Shown here one piece after another: positions 33,349 to 42,656 of a stretch of 45,681 nucleotides of DNA. The position numbers and the translations under genes were made by a program. Origin of the DNA: an uncultured Eubacteriales bacterium (GTDB lineage Bacteria; Bacillota; Clostridia; Peptostreptococcales; Anaerovoracaceae). Within the stretch, counting starts at the first letter, position 1; each line of letters opens with the position of its first letter. Below the pieces are notes generated by a model. It worked only from the letters and a program-made list of their open reading frames with translations, made no database searches and had not been told where the DNA came from. The stretch spans positions 1 through 45,681 of the forward strand of contig OMZN01000138.1 of the NCBI GenBank assembly GCA_900315555.1, in the 5' to 3' direction.

Positions 33349-34110
33349 TTATTCGTGCTTATTGATATCATTCTGCCTTTGACTGCCGGCAGCGAGAATT
33401 CGTTTTAGAATTTTTCGGAAATTCTTTTCGATGTAGGTCTCCTTCTTCATAACGATGGGAACACCCTTATTGCAGGACAGATAGATATTGTCATCATACT
33501 GAATAACGCCCTCGATCTGCAGACGCATGCCCCGGGAGACCGTAGAAAGTCCCGGCATGGCGCCGATGGTAACGAGATCTCCATGCACTTTATTGACAAT
33601 GCAGATCCGCTCCCGGATACCCATCTTCTGCAGTTCCCTGTCCACCGTATCCGCATCCCGCACAGAAGCAGCTTCCGCCTCCGTGATGATCACCGCACTG
33701 TCGGCGGCCGCCACGGAAAGCGTCAGCCCATCGCCCAGACCGGCCGGTGCATCGATGATGATATAGTCAAATTTTTTCTTCAGCTTGTCGCAGAGCACCT
33801 GCATGTGCATCGGCGTAATGTCACGTGTATCCCTTCCGGGGCTGGCCGAAATCAGATAGAGACGGTCCCCAAAGCGGCGATCTTTAATCAGCGCCTGACG
33901 AATCCGGCACAATCCGCTCAGAACATCCATCAGATTATAGACCACCTTGTTTTCCAGTCCGAGATAAAGATCGATGTTGCGAAGTCCCATGTCCATGTCA
34001 AGGAGCACAACCTTATGACCGTCCATGGCGAGCATAGCACCCATGTTGACAGCGAACATGGTCTTGCCCGTCCCTCCCTTGCCGGAAGTAATCGCATATA
34101 CCTTTCCCAT
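33349..34110 (-). CDS. minD: Septum site-determining ATPase MinD
   Basis: A 253-residue deviant Walker A ATPase. GKGGTGKT and the DMDMGLRNIDLYLGLE segment are typical of MinD, and the C-terminal YIEKNFRKILKRIL is the amphipathic membrane-targeting helix. MinD polymerises on the membrane and positions the division site. It is the last gene of the radC-mre operon and starts 14 bp after PBP2. No minC or minE is present beside it, where most Gram-positives with this operon have minCD. It may work with distant minC or with DivIVA/MinJ-like factors. Confidence 0.95.
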   Translation of the reverse strand: MGKVYAITSGKGGTGKTMFAVNMGAMLAMDGHKVVLLDMDMGLRNIDLYLGLENKVVYNLMDVLSGLCRIRQALIKDRRFGDRLYLISASPGRDTRDITPMHMQVLCDKLKKKFDYIIIDAPAGLGDGLTLSVAAADSAVIITEAEAASVRDADTVDRELQKMGIRERICIVNKVHGDLVTIGAMPGLSTVSRGMRLQIEGVIQYDDNIYLSCNKGVPIVMKKETYIEKNFRKILKRILAAGSQRQNDINKHE

Positions 34111-34124
34111 CTCTCCAATCCTCT

Positions 34125-36998
34125 CTACTGCTGCGTATCTGCCGTATTCGTCGTCGCAGCGCTTCCTGTATTGTCCGAACCTGTACTGCTCCCTGCACCG
34201 GATCCCGATGTTCCGGTGATTCCTGTCGTATTGCTGTAGCTGCTGTATTTCTTGCTCTTGTCAAAGTAAGCACCGATGACCTCTTTGACAGCAGGCGCGG
34301 CATTGGCCGCCGTGGCACCCTGCGGTACCATGACACAAACCGCAATTTGCGGATCGTCATAGGGAGCCAGCGCAACTACCCATGCGAAGTTGTCATAATC
34401 ACTCTTGTAACGATCCAGATCATCCGTATCGACCTTGCCATGACTGAGATTGATAACAGCGCGGCGTACCGCCGTATCTTCACTCTGATAGGTATCCGGA
34501 TAGGTCTTCATCAGACGGTTCATTTCCTTTTTGACACGGCTCCAGGACAAACTGCTGTTAATCTGCGACAAGTGCTGCCGGATATAGCTCACCTCTGACT
34601 TGGGGTTCACCTTGCCCTGCCGTTCGGCCGTTCCTGTCTTGGCAGCCACCTTGACATCCAGATTCTTAAAGTATTTAGAAACGGTACTCTCCTGGTTGTT
34701 CCCTACATAGTACATGCCCTGCAGGACCTCGCTGAAATACCGCTTGCTGGATACTTTCACCCGGCTTGTTTTTTTCTTTTTCGTACTGCCTTTTCCCTGG
34801 ACGCTCTTTACGATGCTGACCTGATGATGCAGCCCCTTGTTGCCCAGCGTGGCAATATAATTGCACATCTGCAGCGGCGTATACGAATTATCACCCTGTC
34901 CGATACAGATATTGAACGTGTCTGCCGTCGTCCACTTGGATTCGGGATAATAGGTATAGAGAACAAGCTGTCCCACCTTATCGCATTTGCTCTTCTTGAT
35001 GCCGTAGCCGGGGAGTGTCTTGTCCACCAGCTCGTCCCAGCTAAGATTCTTTTTGGTCAGCAGGCTGACGATGCCATCGATATTCCGATTTAACTGTTCG
35101 GAATTCTTGACAACATCGCTCTTGAAGTATTCCTCTGCAGCTGCCTGCAGCTGGTACTTCAGCTGGGTCTTCTCAGCATTGATTTTATGCTTCTCAGAAG
35201 GCACCAGACCCGTCGCTTCATCCAGCTCGATGCCGGTGGGCTTTCCAAGTCCATACTGCTTGGCATAGTTGGTGATGGTCTTCCAGGATATTTTCTTTTT
35301 GTATCCCAGCGTACCGCCGTTGGCCCAGTCCTTGTTCGTAGCAATATCATAGAAATAATAGTTGCAGGAGACGCCGATGGCACGATACATGTTCAGAGAA
35401 CCATGATTCTTCTTGTAAAGATTCCACATGACACATGCAAAAGTCTGTCCGCCCAGCTTAATATAACCCGCATCTGTCAGGTAAGCATTCGGGTTCAGAC
35501 CACACTCCAGTGCCGCCGTTGCGGTCACCGGCTTGAAGGTCGATCCGGGCTGCACGGTACTCATGGTGGCCATGTTGTAGAGCGGCGATGCCGCCAGCGG
35601 ATCTCTCGGATTGCTGCTCTGCAGCTTGTTCCAGTTTGCAGAGCTGATTCCCTCCGCAAAGAGATTGGGATTGAAGCTGGGATAGTTGGCCAGGGCCAGC
35701 ACATCACCCGATTTAACATCAATGGCAACAATGGCACCGCTCTTGGCATTAGGCGCCGATTCAGAAGGTGACGAACTGCCGTATTTGCTGGTCACCGTGC
35801 CGCCGTAGCGCATGGCATTGATCGTCTTGGACAGTCCGCTTTCCGCCGCTTTCTGCAGGCTCAGATCCAGGGTCAGATAGACATCCTTTCCCTTCTGGGG
35901 ACTTGTCTCAGAAAGCACCTTCTCCGTTTCTCCACTGGCATTAACCTGTACTGTCTTTGTACCATCCTTCCCCTTAAGAGAGGACTCGTACTTCTGTTCA
36001 ATGCCGTACTGTCCGATCAGTTCATCGCTGGAATATCCCTTCTTCTCATATTCTTCCTTCTTGTCATCTGAGATTTCTCCCAGGTAGCCAAGCACATGGG
36101 CTGCCGTGGAAGCATTGGGGTAGTAACGGGTAGACTCAGAAACTACCTGCACGCCCTTCAGATCATCGGATCCCTCTTCGATCAGCATGACCGTATCCTC
36201 AGAGACATCTTTGGATACCACCGCCGACAGATATTTATTATAGCCCAGGGCGTCGATGCTGTACCGGACCGTCATGATCTTCCTGGCATACTGATTGGAA
36301 TAAGTTTTTTTGATGCCCATGTCCTCCCGTATCCGGGCAAAAGCTTCCTTTGCCGAGAGCTTCATGCGTTCTTTGTCACTCATGTTCGGGAAATACTGCT
36401 CCAGGAAGGTATTCTTCTCCTCATCCGCTGTATACTGCATCGTATTGACATTGATCGGCGGATAAGTGCTGTAGGTCTGCTGCATCTGCAGCTGCGCATC
36501 GTAGTCCGACAGCGAACTGTCGATGCCGAGCTTCTGCCTGAGCGCACGGAAGGCCTCCCGCGCCGTCAAATCAGTCGACAGATTGTTTTTGCGCAGCCAC
36601 TTGGTAATCTCCCCGTCATAGGTATACGTATAGTGACCGTTACTAAGCTTGATGGGGAAATCATCTTCGATCTTGTCATGATTCCTGGTTAATACCGTCA
36701 GCAGATTGTGAATCGTCTTATTAAGCTGTGCATCGGTCTGATCCTCGCCGGAAATCTTGACGGTGAAAGACTGCTTGCTTCCTGCTAGAAGCTTTCCGTT
36801 CCGATCGTAAATATTGCCCCGGGGAGCCGTGGTATAGACTGTCTTGGTGGAAATGCTCTTGGCATTCTGCGCCCATGTTTTGTGTTCAAATACTGTGAGG
36901 ATAAAGAGTCTTACCACTAATATAACAGCCAGCAGCAGGAAGACACCCAGCAGCTGCTTGTATCGCGTGGAAAAAACGTTTTTTAAAATATCTTTCAT
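34125..36998 (-). CDS. mrdA: Class B penicillin-binding protein 2 (elongasome transpeptidase), enlarged
   Basis: A 957-residue class B PBP that cross-links side-wall peptidoglycan with RodA. A short cytosolic N-terminus and one transmembrane helix (about 15-35) precede the dimerisation domain (TAPRGNIYDRNG) and the transpeptidase domain. The active serine is in GSTFK (near 484), SCN near 542, and KTGTA near 788. It is far longer than the 633-residue E. coli enzyme. The extra length lies in the N-terminal region, between SxN and KTG (about 246 residues against 157), and in a Ser/Thr/Gly-rich C-terminal tail. The ATG overlaps the mreD stop (ATGA). Large PBP2s are known in Clostridia. Confidence 0.95.
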   Translation of the reverse strand: MKDILKNVFSTRYKQLLGVFLLLAVILVVRLFILTVFEHKTWAQNAKSISTKTVYTTAPRGNIYDRNGKLLAGSKQSFTVKISGEDQTDAQLNKTIHNLLTVLTRNHDKIEDDFPIKLSNGHYTYTYDGEITKWLRKNNLSTDLTAREAFRALRQKLGIDSSLSDYDAQLQMQQTYSTYPPINVNTMQYTADEEKNTFLEQYFPNMSDKERMKLSAKEAFARIREDMGIKKTYSNQYARKIMTVRYSIDALGYNKYLSAVVSKDVSEDTVMLIEEGSDDLKGVQVVSESTRYYPNASTAAHVLGYLGEISDDKKEEYEKKGYSSDELIGQYGIEQKYESSLKGKDGTKTVQVNASGETEKVLSETSPQKGKDVYLTLDLSLQKAAESGLSKTINAMRYGGTVTSKYGSSSPSESAPNAKSGAIVAIDVKSGDVLALANYPSFNPNLFAEGISSANWNKLQSSNPRDPLAASPLYNMATMSTVQPGSTFKPVTATAALECGLNPNAYLTDAGYIKLGGQTFACVMWNLYKKNHGSLNMYRAIGVSCNYYFYDIATNKDWANGGTLGYKKKISWKTITNYAKQYGLGKPTGIELDEATGLVPSEKHKINAEKTQLKYQLQAAAEEYFKSDVVKNSEQLNRNIDGIVSLLTKKNLSWDELVDKTLPGYGIKKSKCDKVGQLVLYTYYPESKWTTADTFNICIGQGDNSYTPLQMCNYIATLGNKGLHHQVSIVKSVQGKGSTKKKKTSRVKVSSKRYFSEVLQGMYYVGNNQESTVSKYFKNLDVKVAAKTGTAERQGKVNPKSEVSYIRQHLSQINSSLSWSRVKKEMNRLMKTYPDTYQSEDTAVRRAVINLSHGKVDTDDLDRYKSDYDNFAWVVALAPYDDPQIAVCVMVPQGATAANAAPAVKEVIGAYFDKSKKYSSYSNTTGITGTSGSGAGSSTGSDNTGSAATTNTADTQQ

Positions 36999-37510
36999 GA
37001 TTCTTCTTCCTCGTCCGGCAAGCCCCGCAGCTTCCATTTTCTGAACGTGCTGCTATAGAAAAACCACAGAATGGCCATGATGATCAAGTTATAGGCTATG
37101 AAACACGGCTGGAAGCGCAGAATATATCCGAGACTGTAATAGTTTTTTAAAATGCTCTGGATGAGCCAGTAGATGATCCAGTATAGCACCGTGCATACAG
37201 CACCGGTGGCAAGCAGGGTCTTGAGCAGATCCGTGTTCATATAATATCTGACCCAGATCAGAAATATCATCACCAGGAACAGCGCCAGCGACGAAACTCC
37301 CAAATACGCCCCGGCGCACAGATCCAGCAGCAAAGTCGCCGCAATGGCAAAGGGGAAACATCGCCATCCTCGATCAAAACGGAAGGCGATGAAGATGGTA
37401 ACGCAAAAAATCAAATTAGGCGCCATGCCGCCGGCAGAAATCAGATTGACCACCGAAAGCTGCAGGAAAAACGCCGCTGCATAGAAGATCGTGACATGCC
37501 TAATACTCAT
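36995..37510 (-). CDS. mreD: Rod shape-determining protein MreD
   Basis: A 171-residue integral membrane protein with about five or six hydrophobic helices, in the expected position between mreC and PBP2. MreD links MreC and MreB to the RodA-PBP2 machine. The sequence diverges fast and is recognised mainly by size, topology (QLSVVNLIS...NLIFCVTIFIAFRFDRGW) and order. The start lies 11 bp inside the end of mreC, so the genes are coupled. Confidence 0.88.
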   Translation of the reverse strand: MSIRHVTIFYAAAFFLQLSVVNLISAGGMAPNLIFCVTIFIAFRFDRGWRCFPFAIAATLLLDLCAGAYLGVSSLALFLVMIFLIWVRYYMNTDLLKTLLATGAVCTVLYWIIYWLIQSILKNYYSLGYILRFQPCFIAYNLIIMAILWFFYSSTFRKWKLRGLPDEEEES

Positions 37511-38324
37511 AATAGATCGCCACCTTCTGCAGTGCACCGAAGTTGACGGTCGGCTTGACCTTGATCACCTTCAGCTGGGTGTCTTCATCATATTCGATCG
37601 AACGAATGGTGCCGATCTCAATGCCTTCAGGATAAATGCCGATACCCGAGGTGATCAGCCGATCTCCCTTGAGGACAGACATGTTCTCATTCATAACATA
37701 TCCCGAAAGCTCTCCATGACCGCTGCCCTTGAGAACACCTGTGACAGAGGAACGACGCTCCAGCCGGAAGCTGATACTGTTCCGACTGGACAGAATGGAT
37801 ACAATCTTGCTGTAGTTTTTCCCAGCTTCCTGTACCCGTCCCACCAGGCCGCTGCCATTAACGACGATATCATTCCGTTTGACATGCTTCTTCGTGCCGG
37901 CATCGACGGTGAACACAACGTAGGGATTTGACTCGTCGATCTCGATCACCCGTGCCGCCACTGCCTTGGAAGTCCCGGCAAAGGGTTTGAAGTCAAAGCT
38001 TTTTGAAAGAGAACGCAGTTCTCTGAGCTCGCTCTTTTTGATCCTGAGGTTCTTATTTTCCTCCTGCAGTGCATCCACCTTGGCCTGTAAAGCCTTATTT
38101 TCCTTCTGCAATTCTTTATAGCGAAAGATTCCCCCCACATTTTCCTTGACACTGCGTGTGAAGGAGGACAGGGGGCGCTGGATCCACGAAATGCCGGATT
38201 GGATGCCTCTTCCTAAAGCACCGCTGCCGCCGGCAGCCGCAAAGGAAATAATGATCACCAGACACAATGCGACAATAATGCCTGCTACCACTGTAAAAAG
38301 TCTGTGTTCAGCAAACCATTTCAT
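37500..38324 (-). CDS. mreC: Rod shape-determining protein MreC
   Basis: A 274-residue bitopic membrane protein. One N-terminal helix (about 8-32) is followed by an extracellular coiled coil (about 68-108, KELQKENKALQAKVDAL...) and the double beta-barrel domain with VVNGSGLVGRVQEAG and SGIGIYPEGIEIGTI. MreC binds PBP2 and activates it. It follows mreB by 32 bp and overlaps mreD by 11 bp. All main domains are present. Confidence 0.96.
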   Translation of the reverse strand: MKWFAEHRLFTVVAGIIVALCLVIIISFAAAGGSGALGRGIQSGISWIQRPLSSFTRSVKENVGGIFRYKELQKENKALQAKVDALQEENKNLRIKKSELRELRSLSKSFDFKPFAGTSKAVAARVIEIDESNPYVVFTVDAGTKKHVKRNDIVVNGSGLVGRVQEAGKNYSKIVSILSSRNSISFRLERRSSVTGVLKGSGHGELSGYVMNENMSVLKGDRLITSGIGIYPEGIEIGTIRSIEYDEDTQLKVIKVKPTVNFGALQKVAIYYEY

Positions 38325-38356
38325 CTCAGCTAAAACCTACAATCCTATCTTTTGTT

Positions 38357-39394
38357 CTATCTTTTCTTGTCACTCGCATAGACTCTGAGCCGCTCGATGT
38401 TTTCCAGGCTCTTGCCTGCTCCCAGTGCAACCGCTTCATAGGGATCCGGTGCAAGCGAAACTTCCATGCCTGTACGCCGGGCAATCAGCTTATCGAGATT
38501 CTCGATCATACCGCCGCCGCCTGTAAGCATCACGCCACGCTCGGCAATATCGGCTGCAATCTCCGGCGGAGCCTTTTCCACTGTCGATTTAACGGCATCG
38601 ATGATCATCTCCATCGATTCATGAAGCGCTGCCTCCATATCCTTGCTGTTGACCCGGAATGTCTTGGGCAGGCCGGAGATCAAGTCTCTTCCTCGGGCAT
38701 CCATCACCTTGATGATTTCCTTGCCGTCGGCACCGGTCTCGATCATGGCGCTTCCCACCTTAATCTTCAGTTCTTCCGCCGTCTTATCGCCGATGAGAAC
38801 ACCCTTTTTCTTCCGCACATATTGAATGATGGCCTCGTTCATCTTGTCGCCGGCGTACCGCAGCGATGTGCTGACAACAATACCGCCCAGCGAGAGAATC
38901 GCGACATCCGTTGTGCCGCCGCCTATATCAACAACCATACAGGCATCCGAACTGTCGATGTCCAGACCGGCACCAATGGCCGCCGCAGTAGGTTCATCCA
39001 GAATGTAAACCTCCTTGGCACCCATGAGTCCTACAACCTCTTCAACCGCCAGCTTTTCCACCTCGGTGACACCGCTTGGTACACCGATGACGATCCGCAT
39101 GCCGGATGGCTTCTTTTCCCCCATCGCTGTGCGGATAAAGCGCTGCAGCATCTCGGCTGCCATATCAAAATCAGATATGACGCCATCCTGCAGCGGCTTG
39201 ACCACAACGATGTCTTTAGGCGCCTTGCCGTACATTGCCTTTGCCTTTGCACCGGTGGCAATGACCTCGGCATTCCGCTTGTCATAAGCGATGCAGGATG
39301 CCTCATTAAGAACCATTCCCTTGTCCTTGATATAAATGAGTGTATTGGCTGTTCCCAGATCAATACCCATTTCTTTCGCTGAAAAACCAAACAC
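38357..39394 (-). CDS. mreB: Actin-like cell-shape protein MreB
   Basis: A 345-residue bacterial actin that forms membrane-bound filaments guiding wall synthesis. The ATPase fold is marked by MGIDLGTANTLIY, VVDIGGGTTDVAILSLGG, the ILDEPTAAAIGAGLDI segment and VMLTGGGGMIENLD. The start codon is GTG, with AGGAGG about 6-7 nt ahead. It is the second gene of the radC-mreBCD-PBP2-minD operon, 15 bp after radC. The C-terminus is standard. Confidence 0.98.
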   Translation of the reverse strand: MFGFSAKEMGIDLGTANTLIYIKDKGMVLNEASCIAYDKRNAEVIATGAKAKAMYGKAPKDIVVVKPLQDGVISDFDMAAEMLQRFIRTAMGEKKPSGMRIVIGVPSGVTEVEKLAVEEVVGLMGAKEVYILDEPTAAAIGAGLDIDSSDACMVVDIGGGTTDVAILSLGGIVVSTSLRYAGDKMNEAIIQYVRKKKGVLIGDKTAEELKIKVGSAMIETGADGKEIIKVMDARGRDLISGLPKTFRVNSKDMEAALHESMEMIIDAVKSTVEKAPPEIAADIAERGVMLTGGGGMIENLDKLIARRTGMEVSLAPDPYEAVALGAGKSLENIERLRVYASDKKR

Positions 39395-39409
39395 AGTGCT
39401 TCCTCCTGT

Positions 39410-40090
39410 TTATTCTATCAAACCTTTTTCCCTCAAACTGCTGTATCGCCCATCTCCGATGATCACGTGATCCAGTACGCGGATCCCCAGAATACTGCCG
39501 GCCTGCGCCAGCCGTTTTGTCACAAGGACATCCTCCTCACTGGGAGAAGGATCACCGCTGGGGTGGTTGTGGACGAAGGCTACCGCCGCCGCACCGCGAC
39601 GCACCGCAGAGGAAAACGACTCTCTGGGATGAACGATGCTGGAGGAAAGATCACCCACGGTGATATTCTCCTCGGCAATAATGTCACCCTTAGCGTTAAA
39701 CAGGATGACATTGAAGTACTCCTTGCGGTAGTAGCGCATCTTCTCCATGAAGATATTGGCAATGTCCTCCGGACTGCTTACCCGATCGCGCTTTCGGCGC
39801 GGCGTGGTAGCGATCCGGCTGCCCAGCTCGACAGCTGCCAGCAGCTGACTCGTTTTGGCAAGTCCCATGCCGCTGATGCCAGCCAGTTCCTCGAAGGCAC
39901 ACTCCGTCAAGTACACAATCCCCTCAGGGCTCATGGACAGAATCTCCTCTGCCAGATCCATGGCGGTCTTCTCTTTCGTACCGCTGGCCAGAAGCACGGC
40001 AAGCAGCTCGGCATTGGTCAGCGATTTCGCACCGTTCATACGAAGCTTTTCTCTTGGGCGTTCGCTTTCCGGCATTTCTCTGATGATCAT
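39410..40090 (-). CDS. radC: RadC family JAMM-domain protein (UPF0758)
   Basis: A 226-residue protein with an N-terminal helix-hairpin-helix region (GISGMGLAKTSQLLAAVELG) and a C-terminal MPN/JAMM domain with the metal motif HNHPSGDPSPSEED. Despite its name its role in DNA repair is unsettled. It opens the mreB operon, as in many Bacillota. The start chosen is the ATG with AGGAGG upstream; the frame continues 27 codons further up, but that part overlaps the predicted promoter. Confidence 0.95.
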   Translation of the reverse strand: MIIREMPESERPREKLRMNGAKSLTNAELLAVLLASGTKEKTAMDLAEEILSMSPEGIVYLTECAFEELAGISGMGLAKTSQLLAAVELGSRIATTPRRKRDRVSSPEDIANIFMEKMRYYRKEYFNVILFNAKGDIIAEENITVGDLSSSIVHPRESFSSAVRRGAAAVAFVHNHPSGDPSPSEEDVLVTKRLAQAGSILGIRVLDHVIIGDGRYSSLREKGLIE

Positions 40091-40158
40091 GTTTCCTCCT
40101 GTATATCTACCGATAGGCAGGCCGGTCCGATCATGATCAACGAACAAAGTCGGCTTAT

Positions 40159-40187
40159 ATTTTATCATCATTCCACCGCAAGCACAA
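40159..40187 (-). promoter_or_regulatory. radC-mreBCD-PBP2-minD promoter
   Basis: On the minus strand TTGTGC (40182-40187) and TAAAAT (40159-40164) are 17 bp apart. The start site is expected near 40151, giving a leader of about 60 nt before radC. No terminator is evident for the upstream DUF1015 gene. Confidence 0.6.
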
Positions 40188-40223
40188 TGAAATCAATGAT
40201 ATTTTCACAATGACAAGGGCAGC

Positions 40224-41468
40224 CTAACCCAGCCGGTGCATGAAGAGCCCGCTTCCCAGCTTGGGTTCAAACCATGTGGACTTGGGCGGCATAACCTGCC
40301 CGTGATCAGCTACATTCATCAAATCAGCGATGGTCACCGGATAGACAGCAAAGGCCACCTTCATATCTGTCTGCACCCTTCGTTCCAGTTCCTCCAGGCC
40401 TCGGATTCCACCGACAAAATCGATGCGCTCGTCCTTTCTTGGATCTGCGATGCCGAGAACAGGCCCCAACAGATGATCCTGCAGCACCGCCACATCAAGT
40501 GAACCGATCAAATCATCGGGCACGATGGCATCATCCGCCGTCAATTTGTACCAGCCGCCATCAAGATACATGCCGAATTCTCCCTTGCACTGCGGCCGAT
40601 AGGCAGAGACGCCCTTTTCCTCCACGGCAAAGCCGGCCTCTTTGATCTTCTGCAGAAGCGTCTGCGGTGTATTTCCGGCGAGGTCAGCCACCACACGGTT
40701 ATAATCATAAACCTGAAGATCGCTGTCGGGAAAGATCACTGCCATGAAGTAGTTGAATTCCTCATCACCACTGTAGCCGGGATCCTTCTCCCTCCGCATC
40801 TGACCGACGCGGCAGGCACTCGCACTGCGATGATGACCATCGGCGATATAAAGTGCCGGAACAGCTGCAAACAGCCCCACCAGGCCGGAAATCACATTCT
40901 CATCTGAAACCAGCCAAAGCTGATGAATCACGCCGTCAGCACCGGTAAAATCATATTCAGGATCATTGTTATCGATAATGCCCTGCACAAGCGCATTGAT
41001 GCCGGCATCATCACGATATGTCAAAAAGATAGGCTCTGTATCGCAGTTGCAGACATCAAAATGACGGATACGATCCTGCTCCTTCTCAACCCTGGTATGC
41101 TCATGCTTCTTGATGACGTTATTTTCATAATCGTCCACCGACACACAGCCGACGATGCCGGTCTGCACCTTGCCGTTCATCGTCTGGCGATAAATGTAGA
41201 GCATCGGCTTGGCTTCCTCCATCAGAATGCCTCTTGCAAGGAAGTCATCGATATTGGAAGCTGCCTTCTCATAGACAGCATCATCATAGGGAGATACCTC
41301 ATCAGGCAAATCGATCTCAGCACGACATATATGCAGGAAGCTGTAAGGATTTCCCTCCGCCATGACCTTGGCTTCCTCCCGGTTCATGACATCATAGGGC
41401 AGAGAACATACTTTGTCCGCCAGCTTGCGGTCGGGCCGGATTGCCCGAAAGGGTCTGACTACTGCCAT
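40224..41468 (-). CDS. DUF1015 family protein (possible serine kinase-type)
   Basis: A 414-residue cytosolic protein of the DUF1015 family, with VRPFRAIRPDRKLADKVCSLPYDV near the N-terminus, HEHTRVEKEQDR, YIADGHHRSASACRV and a VMPPKSTWFEPKL end. The HHR and KHEHT segments are the most conserved and probably catalytic. The family is often linked to serine biosynthesis genes in Clostridia, and I recall reports of free serine kinase activity in relatives with a ParB/Srx-like fold, but I cannot confirm that here. It overlaps the end of cmk by 10 bp, so it belongs to the nrdR-cmk operon. No ser genes are adjacent. Confidence 0.85.
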   Translation of the reverse strand: MAVVRPFRAIRPDRKLADKVCSLPYDVMNREEAKVMAEGNPYSFLHICRAEIDLPDEVSPYDDAVYEKAASNIDDFLARGILMEEAKPMLYIYRQTMNGKVQTGIVGCVSVDDYENNVIKKHEHTRVEKEQDRIRHFDVCNCDTEPIFLTYRDDAGINALVQGIIDNNDPEYDFTGADGVIHQLWLVSDENVISGLVGLFAAVPALYIADGHHRSASACRVGQMRREKDPGYSGDEEFNYFMAVIFPDSDLQVYDYNRVVADLAGNTPQTLLQKIKEAGFAVEEKGVSAYRPQCKGEFGMYLDGGWYKLTADDAIVPDDLIGSLDVAVLQDHLLGPVLGIADPRKDERIDFVGGIRGLEELERRVQTDMKVAFAVYPVTIADLMNVADHGQVMPPKSTWFEPKLGSGLFMHRLG

Positions 41469-42109
41469 GGTTCTGCCTCCTTGGTGATCGCCGCGACCAC
41501 CTCTTCAATGCTCATATTTGTTGTATCCAGCTCTTTGGCGTCCGCCGCCTTCCGCAGCGGATCCACTGCGCGGGTCATGTCAGCGTGGTCTCTTTTCTCA
41601 ATGGCCTGCAGAACCGCATCGTAATCAGCCTGCTTGCCTTTCGAAAGAAGTTCCTCATAGCGTCTCCTCGCCCGCTCTTTCGGTGTGGCCGTAAGGTAGA
41701 TCTTCACCTCGGCATCCTTCAGGACATTGGTGCCGATATCACGTCCATCCATCACCACGTTTCGATTCTGTCCCATGGCACGCTGCAGAGCGATAAGCTT
41801 ATCTCTTACCGCCGGAATCGCCGATACGCGGCTTGCCATGTCTGCCGCCTCCGGCGTCCTGATGGCAGCGGATACGTCCTTTTCATCAAGGAAGATCTTC
41901 TCATCGTGAAAATCGATACGGCTTTCCGAGAGCAGGCGTGCAACCTGGTGATCATCCTTCAGGTCCGTCTTCTTTTGCATGGCGGCAAGACCGATGGCGC
42001 GGTACATGGCACCAGTGTCAATATAATCCAATCCCAGTGCCCCTGCAACACGTCGGGCAATAGTGCTCTTGCCGGCGCCGCCGGGTCCATCGATGGCGAT
42101 TCTTATCAT
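41459..42109 (-). CDS. cmk: Cytidylate kinase
   Basis: A 216-residue (d)CMP kinase. The P-loop IDGPGGAGKST, LDYIDTGAMYRA, MDGRDIGTNV and RRRYEELLSKGK (LID-type) are present. It makes CDP and dCDP for nucleotide synthesis. The ATG at 42109 was preferred because it gives the usual MIRIAIDGP start; a GTG four codons earlier is possible. It begins 8 bp after nrdR and overlaps the DUF1015 start. The coupling with the ribonucleotide reductase repressor nrdR links two steps of dNTP supply. Confidence 0.96.
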   Translation of the reverse strand: MIRIAIDGPGGAGKSTIARRVAGALGLDYIDTGAMYRAIGLAAMQKKTDLKDDHQVARLLSESRIDFHDEKIFLDEKDVSAAIRTPEAADMASRVSAIPAVRDKLIALQRAMGQNRNVVMDGRDIGTNVLKDAEVKIYLTATPKERARRRYEELLSKGKQADYDAVLQAIEKRDHADMTRAVDPLRKAADAKELDTTNMSIEEVVAAITKEAEPWQ

Positions 42110-42117
42110 CTTTCTAC

Positions 42118-42576
42118 TCACTTTCTGCTGCTGGCCAGCTTTTCGATTTCCTTCATGAAGGTATTGATGTCCGTGAACTGACGATATACCGAGGCAAAAC
42201 GAACATAGGCGACCTCGTCCAGCTCCTTGAGCTTATCCATCACCAGCTCGCCGATGAAAGAACTCTTGACCTCCTTTTCCATCATATTGCTGAGTCCCCG
42301 TTCGATCTCCGAGACAATCTTTTCCATATCAGCGACCGCCACCGGCCTCTTTTCACATGATTTAAGAATGCCGTTCATAATCTTATTGCGATCGAACGCC
42401 TGGCGGCTGCCATCCTTCTTGACTACCATCATGACCATTTCCTCCACCTTTTCATAGGTGGTGAACCGTTTTCCGCATTTCTCGCATTCTCTGCGCCGCC
42501 GAATAACGTGTCCCTCTTCCGTATGCCGGGAGTCAATTACCTTCGTACCGTCATTTTCACAATACGGGCATTTCAT
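42118..42576 (-). CDS. nrdR: Transcriptional repressor NrdR
   Basis: A 152-residue repressor of ribonucleotide reductase genes. It has the N-terminal zinc ribbon ([14 protein letters not shown]) and the ATP-cone domain ([24 protein letters not shown]) that senses ATP and dATP. The start chosen gives the standard MKCPYC; GGAGG lies 10 nt upstream. A close ATG three codons before has no space for the site. It is the first gene of an operon with cmk and DUF1015, behind a promoter covered by a perfect palindrome. Confidence 0.97.
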   Translation of the reverse strand: MKCPYCENDGTKVIDSRHTEEGHVIRRRRECEKCGKRFTTYEKVEEMVMMVVKKDGSRQAFDRNKIMNGILKSCEKRPVAVADMEKIVSEIERGLSNMMEKEVKSSFIGELVMDKLKELDEVAYVRFASVYRQFTDINTFMKEIEKLASSRK

Positions 42577-42599
42577 AACAGCCATACCTCCGAACCACA

Positions 42600-42617
42600 A
42601 AACGTATGTATACGTTT
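42600..42617. promoter_or_regulatory. Perfect palindrome over the nrdR start site, candidate operator
   Basis: AAACGTATGTATACGTTT has two perfect 8-bp arms with a 2-bp centre. It covers the predicted transcription start (near 42614) of the nrdR operon. It does not resemble the AT-rich NrdR box that I know, so the binding protein is open. Confidence 0.55.
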
Positions 42618-42620
42618 ATT

Positions 42621-42649
42621 ATTTTACAACATATTGCTGCAGCACTCAA
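42621..42649 (-). promoter_or_regulatory. nrdR-cmk-DUF1015 promoter
   Basis: On the minus strand TTGAGT (42644-42649) and TAAAAT (42621-42626) are 17 bp apart. ATCGAT-containing repeats lie just upstream (42657-42687) and a palindrome lies just downstream over the start site. Confidence 0.65.
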
Positions 42650-42656
42650 ATAAGAA

